This document shows, piece by piece, positions 10,516 through 20,266 of a DNA stretch of 64,000 bases. Numbering within the stretch: position 1 is the stretch's first letter; every line of letters starts with the position of its first letter. The stretch spans positions 21,776,912 to 21,840,911 of the forward strand of contig NC_092675.1 in the NCBI RefSeq assembly GCF_964355755.1. Direction: 5' to 3'. The stretch comes from Antedon mediterranea (Eukaryota > Echinodermata > Crinoidea > Comatulida > Antedonidae). The notes below the pieces were generated by a model. The model ran no database searches and was not told the DNA's origin. It saw nothing but the letters and a program-made list of their open reading frames with translations. The position numbers and the translations under genes are program-made.

Positions 10516-11607
10516 GTAAATTTGATAACATTAGTTTTCACTATTACGATATTGTTCCATATTGCTATCTTAGGATAATATTATAAAGAGTTTTAAAACA
10601 AAATTTCTGATTTCATCGGTAAATTTTCAACTCAATTTCAATTGTACGCGGTCAAGTAATTTCCGGGGTCACGATGAGTTCACGGGTTTACCTTGCAACT
10701 ACCTGGTTTCAACTAAGTTGGCCGTTAGTGGCTATAGCCATTTTAGTTTTCTGTTTATTTTTGGATCAGACCGCGCGTGTGAAGGTACAGTAGTTAAAAA
10801 AAAAATTATACTGCAAATTAATAAAGATCAAACTAAATATACGCCATAAAGCATCGGAATGTGTTGTGGGGAATAGTATTATAACATTACATAAGGAGAT
10901 CTGATGATAAGACATTTTGTTTAAAATCGAGTGAAACCCCGATAGCCGAGTTTTATTGAGTAAGCTGGCAGGAATAACTGTAGACTATCGTGTCCCGTTA
11001 GGACCGGGATATCTGCCCATGTTGCAAGCCGTCTACAACGTCTTCCTTCTTGGACCGAAACGGCCCACTCTGTCACGGAAGTTAGTTTCAAAAGATGTTT
11101 ACATTAAATAATTTATTAATTATTAGGATGTAATTTATTTGAATAAACGCCTCCCTAATAAAACATCACTTTGAATTATAATTAGACTTATAATAACATA
11201 ATTATACTATTTGTAGTAGAATTCAATTTACCAAGCATTTGTTATTCTTTTTTACCACTTTTCATATCTATTAGAGGATTCTATTTGATTATAAATGTTG
11301 CCATATTATTAAAAGTAAAAAATTAAACATATCCTTCGAATAACCACCTCCCTCAAATGACCTCCGCCTCCCCACCTCCGCCCTACCAAACAATAAACAC
11401 TATACTTTAAAATGTTACTAATCATCTAAGACACTGTGAAACAGAGTAGGTTTAGTTTTACGAATGTCAAGCATTTTCAATAATGGTAACCGACAGAAAA
11501 CGTACAAGGAGAACGTCCTTCTAAAACCTTTTTACCCGAGTCATTATCATTCCGAGAACCATCGTCTACACTTCCTAGAGGGGGAGCGAGCTCACCCTTT
11601 AGTGTAT
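10516..11607. other. Intergenic, repeat debris
   Basis: No gene recognised. Contains one AATAAACGCCTCCC word at about 11140 and a segment GGACCGAAACGGCCCACT at about 11053 that resembles the 22-base tandem units at 34846-34911. Confidence 0.45.
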
Positions 11608-11836
11608 GAAAGTATGAAAATGAAGAAAAAAACCAGTGAATCAACAAATAGTAAAGCGGTAGGCCTACAGACAATTGATGCATTATGTATTTTTGCCGGG
11701 TTTGGAATTCCATAATTGACGAAATGTGAAATACTCTGCCACGTAGACAAAGTTGTTTATAAAATATTAATATTTGATAATAAATCACTAAACTCATGGG
11801 ATTTTTTTTTTTTAGTTTCTCAGTGCAGTTCTAAAC
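11608..11836 (+). promoter_or_regulatory. Duplicated 5' flank of broken HNMT-like copy 2
   Basis: Homologous to 2515-2717 upstream of the intact gene, ending at the ATG. It retains GGGTTTGGAATTCCATAATT and GAAATGTGAAATACTC. Some insertions are present relative to copy 1. Confidence 0.4.
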
Positions 11837-12756
11837 ATGGCGGCTGTTGTGAATGATGCCGTTTACTATTTAGAAGGATTAAGTTTTTCCATTGAAAATG
11901 GGAAGGTACAAGATTATGGAAGAATTGGCGAAATCTGTGTTTGTGACGTCAGTGATCGAAAAGATGGATACTAAAGATACCAACATACGAAGTTTGGGAA
12001 TCGAAAGCTCTAAAGGTATAAAGTACTGTAGATTCAAATAGCAAGCGAATTCATAGGGAATTCCTACGTTTTTGATGTTTAGTTATTTTTATATAAGAAA
12101 TAAAAGCATCGACTTTATCACATTTCATTTAGGTGACATTGAAAGTATCGTTACTAAACAATTGTCTGATCACTTTGGAAAACTTGAAAACACGGTTATT
12201 GAACCAGCTGATGAAGCTATTGAGGAATACAAAAGACTTACCACAAATAACGACTGGAGCAACGTAGACTATTCTTGGTTTAATGGGACATTTCAGCAGT
12301 TTAACTATGTATAATATGTTAGAAAATGGCGGGATTTTGATGATTATGGTTACTTCTGGTAAGTTGCGATATTGATATTTGCTTTATTTGTTTTATTAAA
12401 TTTCTCAAAACGTTTAGTAAGAAACTTTTTGTGTATACTTAAAATGCTTTACTTCTTCCTACAGATGAAAATTCCTATTATAGAATAGGAAAACGTTTTG
12501 AGGACATTATACCATTAACAACCGTTAATTGCAGTGACGTCCTGGCCGTAGGCTATGTGAAGACAGTCAATTTCAATTTGAACGTTACCACCACGAATGT
12601 ACTACTACTGACATAACAGAATTCATTTCATCTGATGATCACCCACGAGAAGTAATTGATTATATTCAAAGTTCTGACTTTTCATCAGAATCATACGACG
12701 GAAAAATATTGCTGAGGAACGATTTTGATTTTGTATTGATACAAAAGAAATGTTAA
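11837..12756 (+). pseudogene. HNMT-like pseudogene (copy 2)
   Basis: Exon relics lie at 11837-12015, 12133-12358 and 12465-12756, with splice sites still matching copy 1. Exon 1 is two bases short (GAAGGATTAAGTTTTTCC), which shifts the frame. Exon 2 lacks 98 bases relative to copy 1, joined at a TAA microhomology. Exon 3 has a five-base insertion (GGCTA after GCCGTA), a three-base insertion and a 75-base deletion joined at GAA. The SAM motif and the YYxxxNPADD segment are therefore disrupted. Expression as a functional enzyme is very unlikely. Confidence 0.9.
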
Positions 12757-12830
12757 ACCAGTTATTAATAATTCTGGATTTAAAATCAATGATAGCAATT
12801 GATAAGAAACAATAATTACAGAATATAGTA

Positions 12831-13535
12831 TTGGTGGCGTACTAGTCAATCCATCATCAGAAGTTCGTAACCTTGGAGTACAACTTGATTGTAAATTAAA
12901 ATGACCATGGAATCACATATCAACAAAATCTGCCGATCTGCTATTTTCCATTTATGTAACATCTCCAAGATCAGACGTTACTTGAACCATTGTGCAACAC
13001 AGCAGATTGTACATGCTTTTGTTACCAGTCGGCTTGATATGGAAAATTCCCTGCTGTATGGTCTGCCAAAGAAGCAGTTGCGGACTCTCCAGAAGGTGCA
13101 AAATTGGGCAGCTCGCTTGGTGATGTGTGCCAAGAAGTATGATCACGTCACACCATTGTTCAAAGAGTTAAATTGGCTACCTATGGAGTCACATGTTAAA
13201 TTTAAGATCCTGCTGCTGGTGTTCCGATGCCTAAATAGTTGCGCTCCAAAATATCTCTCAGAATTGTTGACAGTCAAGAAGGGAAAGCGAGAACTAAGAT
13301 CTAGTCATCAGGTGCTACTGGACATTCCAAGGAGCAAACATAGTTGGGGAGATCGGACTTTCAGTGTTGCTGGACCTAGGCTCTGGAACCACCTACCCTT
13401 GAACATTAAACACACATCATTATTGAGTCACTTTAAGTCACTACTCAAAACTCACCTTTTCTGATTTTTTACAGCGCCATGAGCAATGAATGTTGGAATG
13501 GCGCTATATAAATCGAACGATTGATTGATTGATTG
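12831..13535 (+). mobile_element. 5'-truncated CR1/L2-type LINE insertion
   Basis: Inserted in the 3' flank of the HNMT-like pseudogene. The paralogous site at copy 1 is uninterrupted (GAATATAGTAATAATGCAT), so the element can be delimited exactly. It has a six-base target duplication ATAGTA (12825-12830 and 13536-13541) and a 3' tail of (GATT)n. The frame at 12901-13464 encodes the end of a reverse transcriptase ORF, with LQKVQNWAARLV, LNWLPMESHVKFKILLLVF and a C-terminal GPRLWNHLP motif typical of CR1/L2 elements. Dead by truncation. Confidence 0.88.
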
Positions 13536-13541
13536 ATAGTA

Positions 13542-13973
13542 ATAATGCATGATAAAGTATGAGAATTGATATTTTGTTTTATGTAACATATAAATAAATT
13601 CCTTTCATTTGATTGGACGAGTGTGTGTCGCATGACGTGAAAAAAATATTTCAGCCGCCTAGATGAGTTCCAGTTGCCTTTCGAAGTTTGCCTTTCTAGC
13701 CTAGTACGCCGTCCGTGGAGGCCTGTTAGCATTGGCCTAGGCGCTTAGGCCTAGCTAGGCCATAGCATTTCGGCCGTTTGTTGACATAATTAACACTATA
13801 ACAGTAGATATGTTTATAAAATACAAATAAATAAAATAATAATTATATTGCAAATAAATAAAATAATAATATAATAACAAAAAAACAACTAAATGTTTCT
13901 GTTTCAATGTGAGTCAAATGTAGCCCTACACGTTTTTAGATAAAACATGACACTGGAATCAATTATAATAATT
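13542..13973. other. 3' flank of copy 2, then AGGCCT-rich spacer
   Basis: The first 100 bases continue the copy-1 3' flank (TATGTAACATATAAATAAAT, then TTTGATTGGACG). At 13690-13780 the sequence becomes locally GC-rich with several AGGCCTA words. No gene. Confidence 0.5.
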
Positions 13974-14082
13974 TTTATGTGTGTATATGGTACAAATAAT
14001 TGCATTCGGTGAATGACGAAAGGTTATATTTCATGTCATCATTCACCTCGTGCCATTATTTGTACCATATACACACATAAAC
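13974..14082. repeat. Short palindromic element
   Basis: Left arm TTTATGTGTGTATATGGTAC and right arm GTACCATATACACACATAAA are perfect complements. The inner parts (GGTGAATGA / TCATTCACC) also pair. The structure resembles a small foldback MITE; no target duplication was established. Confidence 0.75.
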
Positions 14083-14266
14083 ATTCATTATTTGTATAAC
14101 ATGCCCCATGGTTAAACGTGTTATATTCAAATTTAGGAATTAGTGGCACTAGGCTTTTTGTACCTCTGATCACTGAAGTTCGTGCGTACGTGTGGTTTAT
14201 GAAAGGAGGCGTCGTCACAATCCAACATCAGCTTTTAAATAATGTTTGGGTAGTACAGTGCTTAAT

Positions 14267-14428
14267 ATGGCGACTTTGGTAGATGATAAAGTTTCCTATG
14301 GACATAAGTTACATTCATTGAAGTGGGAAAGTATAAGATTATGCAATAATTAGTAACAACATGTGCGACATCAGTGATCGAAAGAATAAATACTAAAGAT
14401 AAGAAGTTACAGAGTTGGGAAATTATAA
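14267..14428 (+). pseudogene. HNMT-like exon-1 relic (copy 3)
   Basis: Begins ATGGCGACTTTGGTAGATGA, identical to the start of copy 4 at 15625, and remains alignable through GTGATCGAAAG and ACTAAAGATAAGAAG. It lacks the segment around the LEGF codons, has a one-base deletion at TTGAAGTGGG (copy 1: TTGAAAATGGG) and an in-frame TAA/TAG soon after. No exon 2 or 3 follows. It shares the one-base deletion site with copy 4. Confidence 0.8.
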
Positions 14429-15624
14429 ACCATATGTTTAATATCGTACCAATAGAAGTAAACGGGCAACCCATCACATCCAGTAGCTTTATTACATTTT
14501 TTAATTAGTTAATAGCATTTCATATTGTTGTCGTACGGGAATAATTTATAGAATTCTACTGGCAACCCACACCCAGAAGCTGTGCTTAATTGTGTAAACC
14601 GTGAGGTTCACATCCAGCCCTTAATAAATGAGCGGGGTAAGAATATCAGTGCTGTAGGAGAATATACACAAAGAAAAGTTTGCGCATGCACAATGCTACA
14701 TAGCGGTATGCTATAAATATAAACGTTTGCTAAATCTGATTGTGTTTAGTACTCACCATTCAAATGTTTAGTAACATACACCAATGGGTAACAAAATAGT
14801 CCGTATACGCATTGATAGCCTTGTTTTACTCCAAAACACTTCCCAAATTCAATATAAATGAGTTAATGTCGGGAGTGAAGAGGATGTATAAAAGGTACTT
14901 TTTAGAGGGAATCGCAACAATAAAGTGACTATAAACATCATATTATGGTTTATGCATTTTCATGTCAACATTGTCAAAATGATCATAATTTCAAATCACA
15001 GGAGAAAAATGAAAAACATAAAAGAACTGTTAAATCTTAAATAGTTTCTACTTCGATCAGATCAATTTTATTTATTTATTCTGTCTTTATACTGAATTAC
15101 ACTTTCAGTGCTAAAGCATTGATTTCCAAAGTGGTTCAGTAGAGAATGCCAACACTATAATACAAATAGTTCAAAGACAACTAACATAGTAATTTTGAAA
15201 ATTATATACAGTAGGCCTATACCTATTTAAACTATATTTGTAAATAATCTTTTTTATTTATTTATTTTATTATTTTATTCGGGTATAAAACTTACAAGTA
15301 GCCGCAAGGCTAAAAACGTTGCATTTACAAAATTACTGTACAATTTACATAACAATAAAAACGAATAATAAAAAGGAATAATAAAAGATACAAGAATATC
15401 GCTCTGTCGCTTTGGCTCTATGAACTATTGTTTAATCGGACGCATGACCTCTTAGTACTAAAATACTATTAAATAGCACTAAAAACAATTCAACGTATGG
15501 TGTACATAGCCTAGAATTCGACGACTTTGTATGAATTCGTCGCACATTAAATTCTGATATCGCATCTTGTCAAGCGTACTCCACGTCCTGTTGTTAGACT
15601 GCCTTGGTTTAACAAGATCTAAAT
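14429..15624. other. Intergenic between copies 3 and 4
   Basis: No gene recognised. An AT-rich block at about 15245-15390 (TTTATTTATTTTATTATTTT, then TTCGGGTATAAAACTTACAA) looks like the reversed 3' end of a retroelement, but I could not find a coding remnant. Confidence 0.4.
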
Positions 15625-16895
15625 ATGGCGACTTTGGTAGATGATAAAGTTTACTATATGGAAGGATTTAAGTTGCGTTCATTGAAATGGGAAGATACAA
15701 AGTTATGGAAGAATTGGCGAAATCTGTGTTTGTGACATCAGTGATCGAAAAGATGGATACTAAAGATACGAATATACGAAGTTTGGGAATCGGAAGTGAT
15801 AATGGTAGGTAGATTCAAATAGCAGATGAATTCATTGGCACATGATTACAAATGTGAATTAAATTTCTACAATTGTTAAAATTATTTTCTTTTTAGTTTT
15901 GGAATTTATAAATAAAACTGTGTGTCGTCATCAATTTAATAACTTGTAGACCTATACTAAGTAGGATGATAACTAAGTGGTACCAGCGAAACATGTGTGC
16001 AATCTCGATGTGTTTATCACATATTTCGATTATATTTCTATTACTGAACAAATTAAAGAAATAAAAGCATCATCTTTATCGTATTTTATTTAGGAGAAAT
16101 TGAAAGTATATTTACCAAACAACTGTCTGATCATTTTGGAAAACTTGAAAACACGGTTATTGAACCAGCTGAGGAAGCCATTGAGGAATACAAAAGACTT
16201 ACTGCAAAGAACAACTGGAGCAACGTAGAATATTCTTGGTTTAATGGTACATTTCAGCAGTTTAAGGAAAATCTTGAAAAAGAAGGAAATGCTACAAAAT
16301 ATCACCATATCAACTCTTTAGACTCTATCTATCATCTTGAAAATCCAGCAGACGATATTATATTTATGTACAATATGTTAGAAAATGGAGGAATGTTGAT
16401 GATCCTGGTTGGTTCTGGTAAGTTGCAATATCGTTAGTAGCTCAATATATTTGTTGAGGAATCAAACCATGGACCTAGATCCATGATCAAACTATGGACA
16501 AACGTATGAGGAAGGGTTCATGCTAACCTAAAGCTCTTCTTTTTTTCCACATAACAGATGAAAATTCCTATTCTAAAATAGTAAAACGTTTTCCGGACAT
16601 TGGTCCATTACAAACCATTAATTGCAGTGACGTCCTGACCGTATGTCAAGAAAGTCAATTTCAATTTCAACGTTACCACCACGAATGTACTACTGACATA
16701 ACAGACTTCATTTCATCTGATGATCACCCACGAGAAAAAAAAGTTACGATAGATTATTTAACGCAAACTGTAGATTTCAAGGAAAGTGTCTCGGAGAGTT
16801 TGTATAACAAAGTAATTGATTATATTAAAAGTTCCGACGGACAAATATTGCTGAGGAATGATTTTGATGTTATATTTATTCAAAAGAAATGTTAA
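15625..16895 (+). pseudogene. HNMT-like gene with single exon-1 frameshift (copy 4)
   Basis: Exons 15625-15804, 16094-16417 and 16558-16895 keep all splice sites and the same phases as copy 1. Exons 2 and 3 are fully open (NTVIEPAEEAIEEYK, LENPADDIIFMYN, end LLRNDFDVIFIQKKC). Exon 1 is one base short at TTGAAATGGG, so translation from the ATG at 15625 reaches a TGA within the exon. The next in-frame ATG (GATGGATACTAAAG) would drop about 40 residues including the substrate-site helix. Because the relic at 14267 has the same shortened site, the deletion is probably real rather than a read error. A poly(A) signal lies at 16975-16980. It could still be transcribed. Confidence 0.8.
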
Positions 16896-17392
16896 ACCAA
16901 TATCCTGAATCTATGATCGCGTTGTTGTCAAATAGATTTAAAATATATGTCTATAACATTGTATACAATATGCAAATAAAATATATACAATAAGGTACAC
17001 TATCTACACAACTTTAGAAATGCCGTAAGATTTTGTCCCATTTTAACTAATCTATATTATTGGTAAATAAATTAATCCAACCAACGTGCTGGTACTGCTT
17101 TGTAATAAATTGTTTAATAATTAATTTTATTAATAATCTAATACATCTGTACATATGGCTGTGTACGTTATACCAAATGGATGAGCCTTTTGTGTACCAT
17201 CATCGTCGTTCAATTTCATCAGTCCACATATTTTTAGAAAATCTACTGGTAACCATTTTTGTTATGGTAGTGACGGACTGACAAACGGATGTATATAAGA
17301 AAATTAAATATATGAGTTTATATATATAAACAAATCAGGCAAAGAACATTAATTCTAAACCACCCGGTGATATACTGAAATTTAATTAATTA
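16896..17392. other. 3' flank of copy 4 and spacer
   Basis: Contains the AATAAA signal at 16975-16980. From about 17315 it contains a repeat segment (CAGGCAAAGAACATTAATTC, then CCGGTGATATACTGAAATTT) that recurs at about 26775-26835. No gene recognised. Confidence 0.5.
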
Positions 17393-17438
17393 ATTTGAAA
17401 CGATAAAGATGAGGAAATCTGTGAGAATGAGAAAAAGT

Positions 17439-17507
17439 CGCCCCAACCGAGACTCGAACTCGGACCGCCTGCTTGATATGCAGATGTCCTAATTAGACCA
17501 CTGGGGC
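17439..17507 (-). ncRNA. tRNA-like sequence (probable tRNA-derived element)
   Basis: On the minus strand a full cloverleaf can be drawn: acceptor GCCCCAG/TTGGGGC, D stem GTCT/GGAC, anticodon stem TCTGC/GCAGG with loop ATATCAA, T stem CCGAG/CTCGG with loop TTCGAGT. The formal anticodon would be ATC. The D loop (AATTA) lacks the usual GG, and the sequence sits in a palindrome arm, so I regard it as a transposon-borne tRNA derivative rather than a working tRNA gene. Confidence 0.6.
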
Positions 17508-17575
17508 TTTCATGGTATTGTTCGAACTCGATTGGATAGCGACTCTTTAATATTCTCGGCGTGGTACGGTGGAAC

Positions 17576-17951
17576 GCGTGTTTTTTTTTTTTTTTTCAGG
17601 ACGAACGTGGGCAGAAATCATGAATAATTCATTACCTTAATTATTTTCTATTATAAAGAATTGCAAGATAGCTGATCTACTCCCTAAATGTACTAAACCT
17701 AACCCTCTAAATAATCTCTCTCAACTATTAAAAAAAACATGTTCATGAAAGACCTCGAACCGAGAGCTCCAGTGTAATAGGTTAAAGCCTTTACATTTCG
17801 GTTGGCAAACGCTGTTTACACTAATTATTTAATCTCTCTGCATGCTTATATAGGACCCTCTATAATGTTCCCTATTATGTCATAATTAATCATGAATTAT
17901 TCATGATTTCTGCCCACGTTCGTCCTGGAAAAAAAATATTACGCCGGCGGC
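17576..17951. mobile_element. TIR element with internal tRNA-like B box, copy 1
   Basis: Terminal inverted repeats run from CAGGACGAACGTGGGCAGAA (17597 on) to its complement ending at 17928, bordered by poly-T and poly-A. GGAAC flanks the insertion on both sides (17571-17575, 17952-17956). The interior shares words with 62558-62890 (GATAGCTGA, AACTAAACCTAACC, AATCTCTCTC) and, on the minus strand, carries GGTTCGAGGTC, a near pol III B box. Confidence 0.7.
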
Positions 17952-18214
17952 GGAACAGCACTAGTCAGTCCTCAGTTGTACGCACGCGCACCAGAGATCA
18001 AATTGATACGCCCTCATCTTACAGTATTTTTATTCACGAGCAAAGATCTTATATACTATAGTATTGTTCACGAGGTGGGATCTCCGAAGATGAGGGCGTA
18101 TCAATTTGATCTCTGTTGCGCGTGCGTACAACTGAGGACTAGTGCTGTTCCACCGTACCACGCCGAGAATGTTAAAGAGTCGCTATCCAATCGAGTTTGA
18201 AGAATACCATGAAA

Positions 18215-18284
18215 GCCCCAGTGGTCTAATGGTTAGGGCAACTGCATATCAAGCAGACGGTCCGAGTTAGAGTCTCGGTTGGGG
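18215..18284 (+). ncRNA. Degenerate tRNA-like sequence, right palindrome arm
   Basis: Partner of the copy at 17439-17507. The D loop is better preserved (AATGGTTA), but the T loop has TTAGAGT instead of TTCGAGT and the terminal acceptor pair is broken (GGGGA). Not expected to function. Confidence 0.55.
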
Positions 18285-18327
18285 ACACAGATTCTCACAG
18301 ATTTCCTCATCTTTTTCGTTTCAAATG

Positions 18328-18545
18328 AGTTTATATATATATATGTAATTTGCCTGCTATTTTATATATATGGGCTAGTGTTGCTCTGCTCTGATCTGCT
18401 AACTTTTCTGACTGTTTTACTTTTCCGTTTTGATTTAGCTTTCGCTTTTTTTTTTTTTTTTGTATCTCCATTGAGATCCAGCCACTGATACCCACAGCAT
18501 TGTCATTTTTTTCAGTAATTTGCCTTTGGATTTATATATATATAT
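18328..18545 (+). repeat. Degraded copy of the 26.9 kb hammerhead-like repeat
   Basis: Shares GGGCTAGTGTTGC, GCTAACTTTTCTG, TTTGATTTAGCTTTCGCTTT, CCACTGATACCCACAGCATT and TTTGCCTTTGGATTTA with the minus strand of 26883-27070. The core CTGATGA and GAAA words are lost here. Confidence 0.65.
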
Positions 18546-18835
18546 GAATATAATATATGAAAATATTTGTATTAAGTCCGTAGAATGTGTACGGTACTGC
18601 TTTACGAATTGTTATTGTGATTCGTTAACTTTTGTATATATGTATTGTAACTATAATTTTTAAAATATGTTGTGGTCGAACCTCTTGTTGCGAGAGTTCT
18701 CTCAGTTTTAAAGGAGAGCAACCAATAAATATCATTATTCTAGAATTGGTAATTACTAGAAACCTGCGATAAAATATTATGAAAGTTTATTTCTGTACCT
18801 GTATTTTAATTTGGTTGTAGTTGATTTCTTTTAGT

Positions 18836-19190
18836 TGTATTCAATTCAATTCAATTCACATTTATTTACTCATCGTTTATAAACACAGTTTCATAGCATA
18901 AATGATGGCAAGGATCCTGCATAGAGAAGTTTACACTTCTGTTTTTGCAGGACCCTTTTACATAAGACAATAAACACAACATAATAGATACAAAATAAAA
19001 AAAAAAACATTTCCTATATACAGTTTAGAGTTGTTCATCATCAAAAAGCGATACTGTTTTTCTAACATGATTATTTATACATTTTGTCTTAAAAAAGAAG
19101 ATATTCAGTTTATTACTTCCAGTATACATGTGGATTCTTTCTATATATATTATAGCAAAAGTATGAATACATATAATATAAAACAGGCTT
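18836..19190 (-). mobile_element. Probable LINE 3' fragment with (TTGAA)n tail
   Basis: On the minus strand the block ends in tandem TTGAA/ATTGA units, as CR1/L2 tails do. The coding content is not clearly recognisable. It may be an older fragment next to the larger LINE or a part of its 3' region. Confidence 0.4.
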
Positions 19191-19353
19191 TTTTTTTTTT
19201 TTTTTTCTTTATTCTGATATAAAATCAATAGGATAAATACACAAAAAAGTACCGAGACGGCAAACTTATTTCCATTGTGGTCCTAAACAAATATAACAGA
19301 ATAAACAAGGAAAACCACAATTACTTAAACATAAAACACAAACAAATAGCAAA

Positions 19354-19919
19354 TTAAATTTCTCTTAATCTAAGAATTTCACAAAAATAACCTTTTGATC
19401 TCTGTTTAAATAATTGTAATGAAGAGGAGCTTTGAACAAAATAAAGGAGTGAATTCCATAACTGAATGCTTGTTATTAAGAAAGTTGACCTGTTGTGAGT
19501 TCCTATGGCTGGAATTTGGATCGAAATGCTGTCTCTAGCAAATCTTGTATTGTGATTGTGACGTTGTCTCGTCAGGGTAATTGTATCCAGGTAAGTTGGA
19601 GCACTTTTATTAATTATTTTATACATAATACATAGTTTCCTCTCTTGTCAACTGGCAACCAATTTAAGTTTACAAACTCATGTATACCTATATGAGATCG
19701 TGGTCCTAGGTTCGAAATGCACCTAATAATTTTGTTTTGAGACGTCTGTAGCCTATTTTTAATATATTTATTTGTACACGAGTACCATACACAGCACCCA
19801 TAGTCATAATGACATTGTGTCAGAGAAGATGCAATTAATTTAAGAGCATATTTAGTAATATATTTTTTATTTCTATTAAGAAATTTAAGTATACAATGAA
19901 TTTTATTGATTACTTTCAT
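19354..19919 (-). pseudogene. LINE ORF C-terminal pieces
   Basis: Two frames, 19614-19919 (KYALKLIASSLTQCHYDYG..., LNWLPVDKRG) and 19354-19626 (MYKIINKSAPTYL, STFLITSIQLWNSL), continue the reverse transcriptase C-terminus of the same LINE, separated from the upstream part and from each other by frameshifts. Confidence 0.75.
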
Positions 19920-20266
19920 ACCTGTAGTGTACCAGTCAGGTTCTGGTCAACAAGGTATGTGATTGAAGATTTAGCAGTTATTTTTTTATTATTACAGGTA
20001 ATTTTCATTTCTGACTGTTTTCTACACATGGTTTTTGTACCAAATAAAATTGACTCCGTCTTACCAAAATGAAGGGATAATCTATTGTCAGAAAGCCACA
20101 GATTCAGCGCTTGCAATTCATTACTTAGTCTGTTTTCAATATACTCTCGGTCTTTATTTGTGACCAAAAGGGCTGCATCGTCTGCATATAGCAACAACTC
20201 ACAACCAACGGCCGATTCCATGTCGTTGACATATAGCAAAAATAGTAAGGGACCCAGAATAGATCC

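Larger units (their letters stand above)
17393..18327. repeat. Large palindrome with tRNA-like sequence in both arms
   Basis: The right arm 18087-18327 is the near complement of two left-arm parts, 17957-18020 and 17393-17575. The left arm is split by a 376-base TIR element (17576-17951) flanked by GGAAC on both sides. Outer-arm words include GATGAGGAAATCTGTGAGAA and GATTGGATAGCGACTCTTTA; inner-arm words include GATCAAATTGATACGCCCTC. Each arm has a tRNA-like domain (17439-17507 minus, 18215-18284 plus). Confidence 0.85.

Noticed and set aside
11464-11715. A short protein gene upstream of HNMT-like copy 2
   Set aside because: The second half of this open frame overlaps the duplicated 5' flank shared with copy 1, where the same frame is not maintained.
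15625-16895. Calling HNMT-like copy 4 an intact gene
   Set aside because: Exon 1 is one base short and runs into a TGA. The neighbouring relic shares the lesion, so I do not attribute it to sequencing error.
17439-18284. Two functional tRNA genes
   Set aside because: Both lie in arms of one palindrome, the formal anticodon ATC is not a normal animal tRNA, one copy lacks the D-loop GG and the other has a broken T loop and acceptor stem.
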